Shown here in pieces: positions 63,555 through 64,000 of a stretch of 64,000 nt of DNA (the first letter of the stretch is position 1; each line of letters starts with the position of its first letter). Both the position numbers and the translations under genes were made by a program. Source of the stretch: Amphiduros pacificus (lineage: Eukaryota; Annelida; Polychaeta; Phyllodocida; Hesionidae). Under the pieces are notes generated by a model that ran no database searches, was not told where the DNA came from, and saw nothing but the letters and a program-made list of their open reading frames with translations. The stretch covers positions 73,972,570-74,036,569 of the forward strand of contig OX439000.1 in assembly GCA_949316495.1 (NCBI GenBank), written 5' to 3'.

Positions 63555-64000
63555 TAAAGGAGGCCACCTACACATTGTCCCTCTCTCAGGGCCTACACAG
63601 GAGGCCACCTACACATTGTCCCTCTCTCAGGGTCTGTACAGGAGGTGACCTACACATTGTCCCTCTCTCAGACCTACACAGGAGGCCACCTACACATTGT
63701 CCCTCTCTCAGGGTCTGTACAGGAGGCCACCTACACATTGTCCCTCTCTTAGACCTACACAGGAGGCCACCTACACATTGTCCCTCTCTCAGGGCCTACA
63801 CAGGAGGCCACCTACACATTGTCCCTCTCTCAGGGTCTGTACAGAAGGTGACCTACACATTGTCCCTCTCTCAGACCTACACAGGAGGCCACCTACACAT
63901 TGTCCCTCTCTCAGGGTCTGTACAGGAGGCCACCTACACATTGTCCCTCTCTTAGACCTACACAGGAGGCCACCTACACATTGTCCCTCTCTCAGGGCCT
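63555..64000. repeat. 40/41-bp satellite with 203-bp higher-order repeat, runs off the window
   Basis: Monomer ggaggccacctacacattgt continues ccctctctcagggcctacac. Five monomer variants (41+41+40+41+40 bp) repeat as a block: the gggcct variant recurs at 63589, 63792 and 63995. The array continues past the right edge. Confidence 0.96.

Noticed and set aside
63575-63955. 126-codon repeat frame
   Set aside because: Artefact of the 40/41-bp array.

Overview
The window looks like a stretch of invertebrate animal genome, most likely a lophotrochozoan and probably a mollusc (inference). It is AT-rich, intron-containing and sparse in genes. It holds a CYP2-like cytochrome P450 split by GT-AG introns, an intronless invertebrate-style biogenic-amine GPCR, eukaryotic tRNA genes with Pol III T-run terminators, tRNA-derived SINEs, LINE remnants and very many minisatellites. 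There are no operons, CRISPR arrays or bacterial features.

Left part (1-11.7 kb). A 49-bp satellite fills 1-1752. A 5'-truncated L1/Tx1-like LINE with a poly(A) tail and a perfect 12-bp target-site duplication lies at 2823-3712. A cluster of three tRNA genes (elongator Met with a 23-nt insert, initiator Met, Val-AAC) lies at 4764-5489. A two-exon minus-strand gene at 7549-10031 would encode a 105-residue single-pass membrane protein. Its intron holds a SINE whose inner segment has expanded into an 18-bp minisatellite.

Centre left (11.7-30.5 kb). A complete five-exon P450 gene (484 aa) occupies 11718-17592. Its introns carry three minisatellites, one of which is a tandem duplication of the exon 2 splice-donor junction. 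Two intact exons of an SMG7-like nonsense-mediated-decay gene sit alone at 22985-23378. A SAP plus SWIM zinc-finger gene at 27790-28672 looks broken. A palindrome-rich duplication, a GC-rich 47-bp minisatellite, long (TA)n tracts and a TIR element with a duplicated right end complete this part.

Centre right and right (30.5-64 kb). Two CR1-like LINE remnants lie on the minus strand. A foldback element lies at 43370-43752, and three more SINE copies have clear target-site duplications. The only confident intact gene here is the single-exon GPCR at 48735-50126. The right end is dominated by a 2.4-kb array of 37-bp monomers with a 777-bp higher-order repeat, a 13-bp array, and a 40/41-bp array with a 203-bp higher-order repeat that runs off the window.

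The genes do not form a functional pathway. Most of the interest is structural: how tandem duplication has acted on a splice site, a SINE and TIR elements. I found no convincing new multi-gene system and no retroviral, LTR or Polinton-like element.
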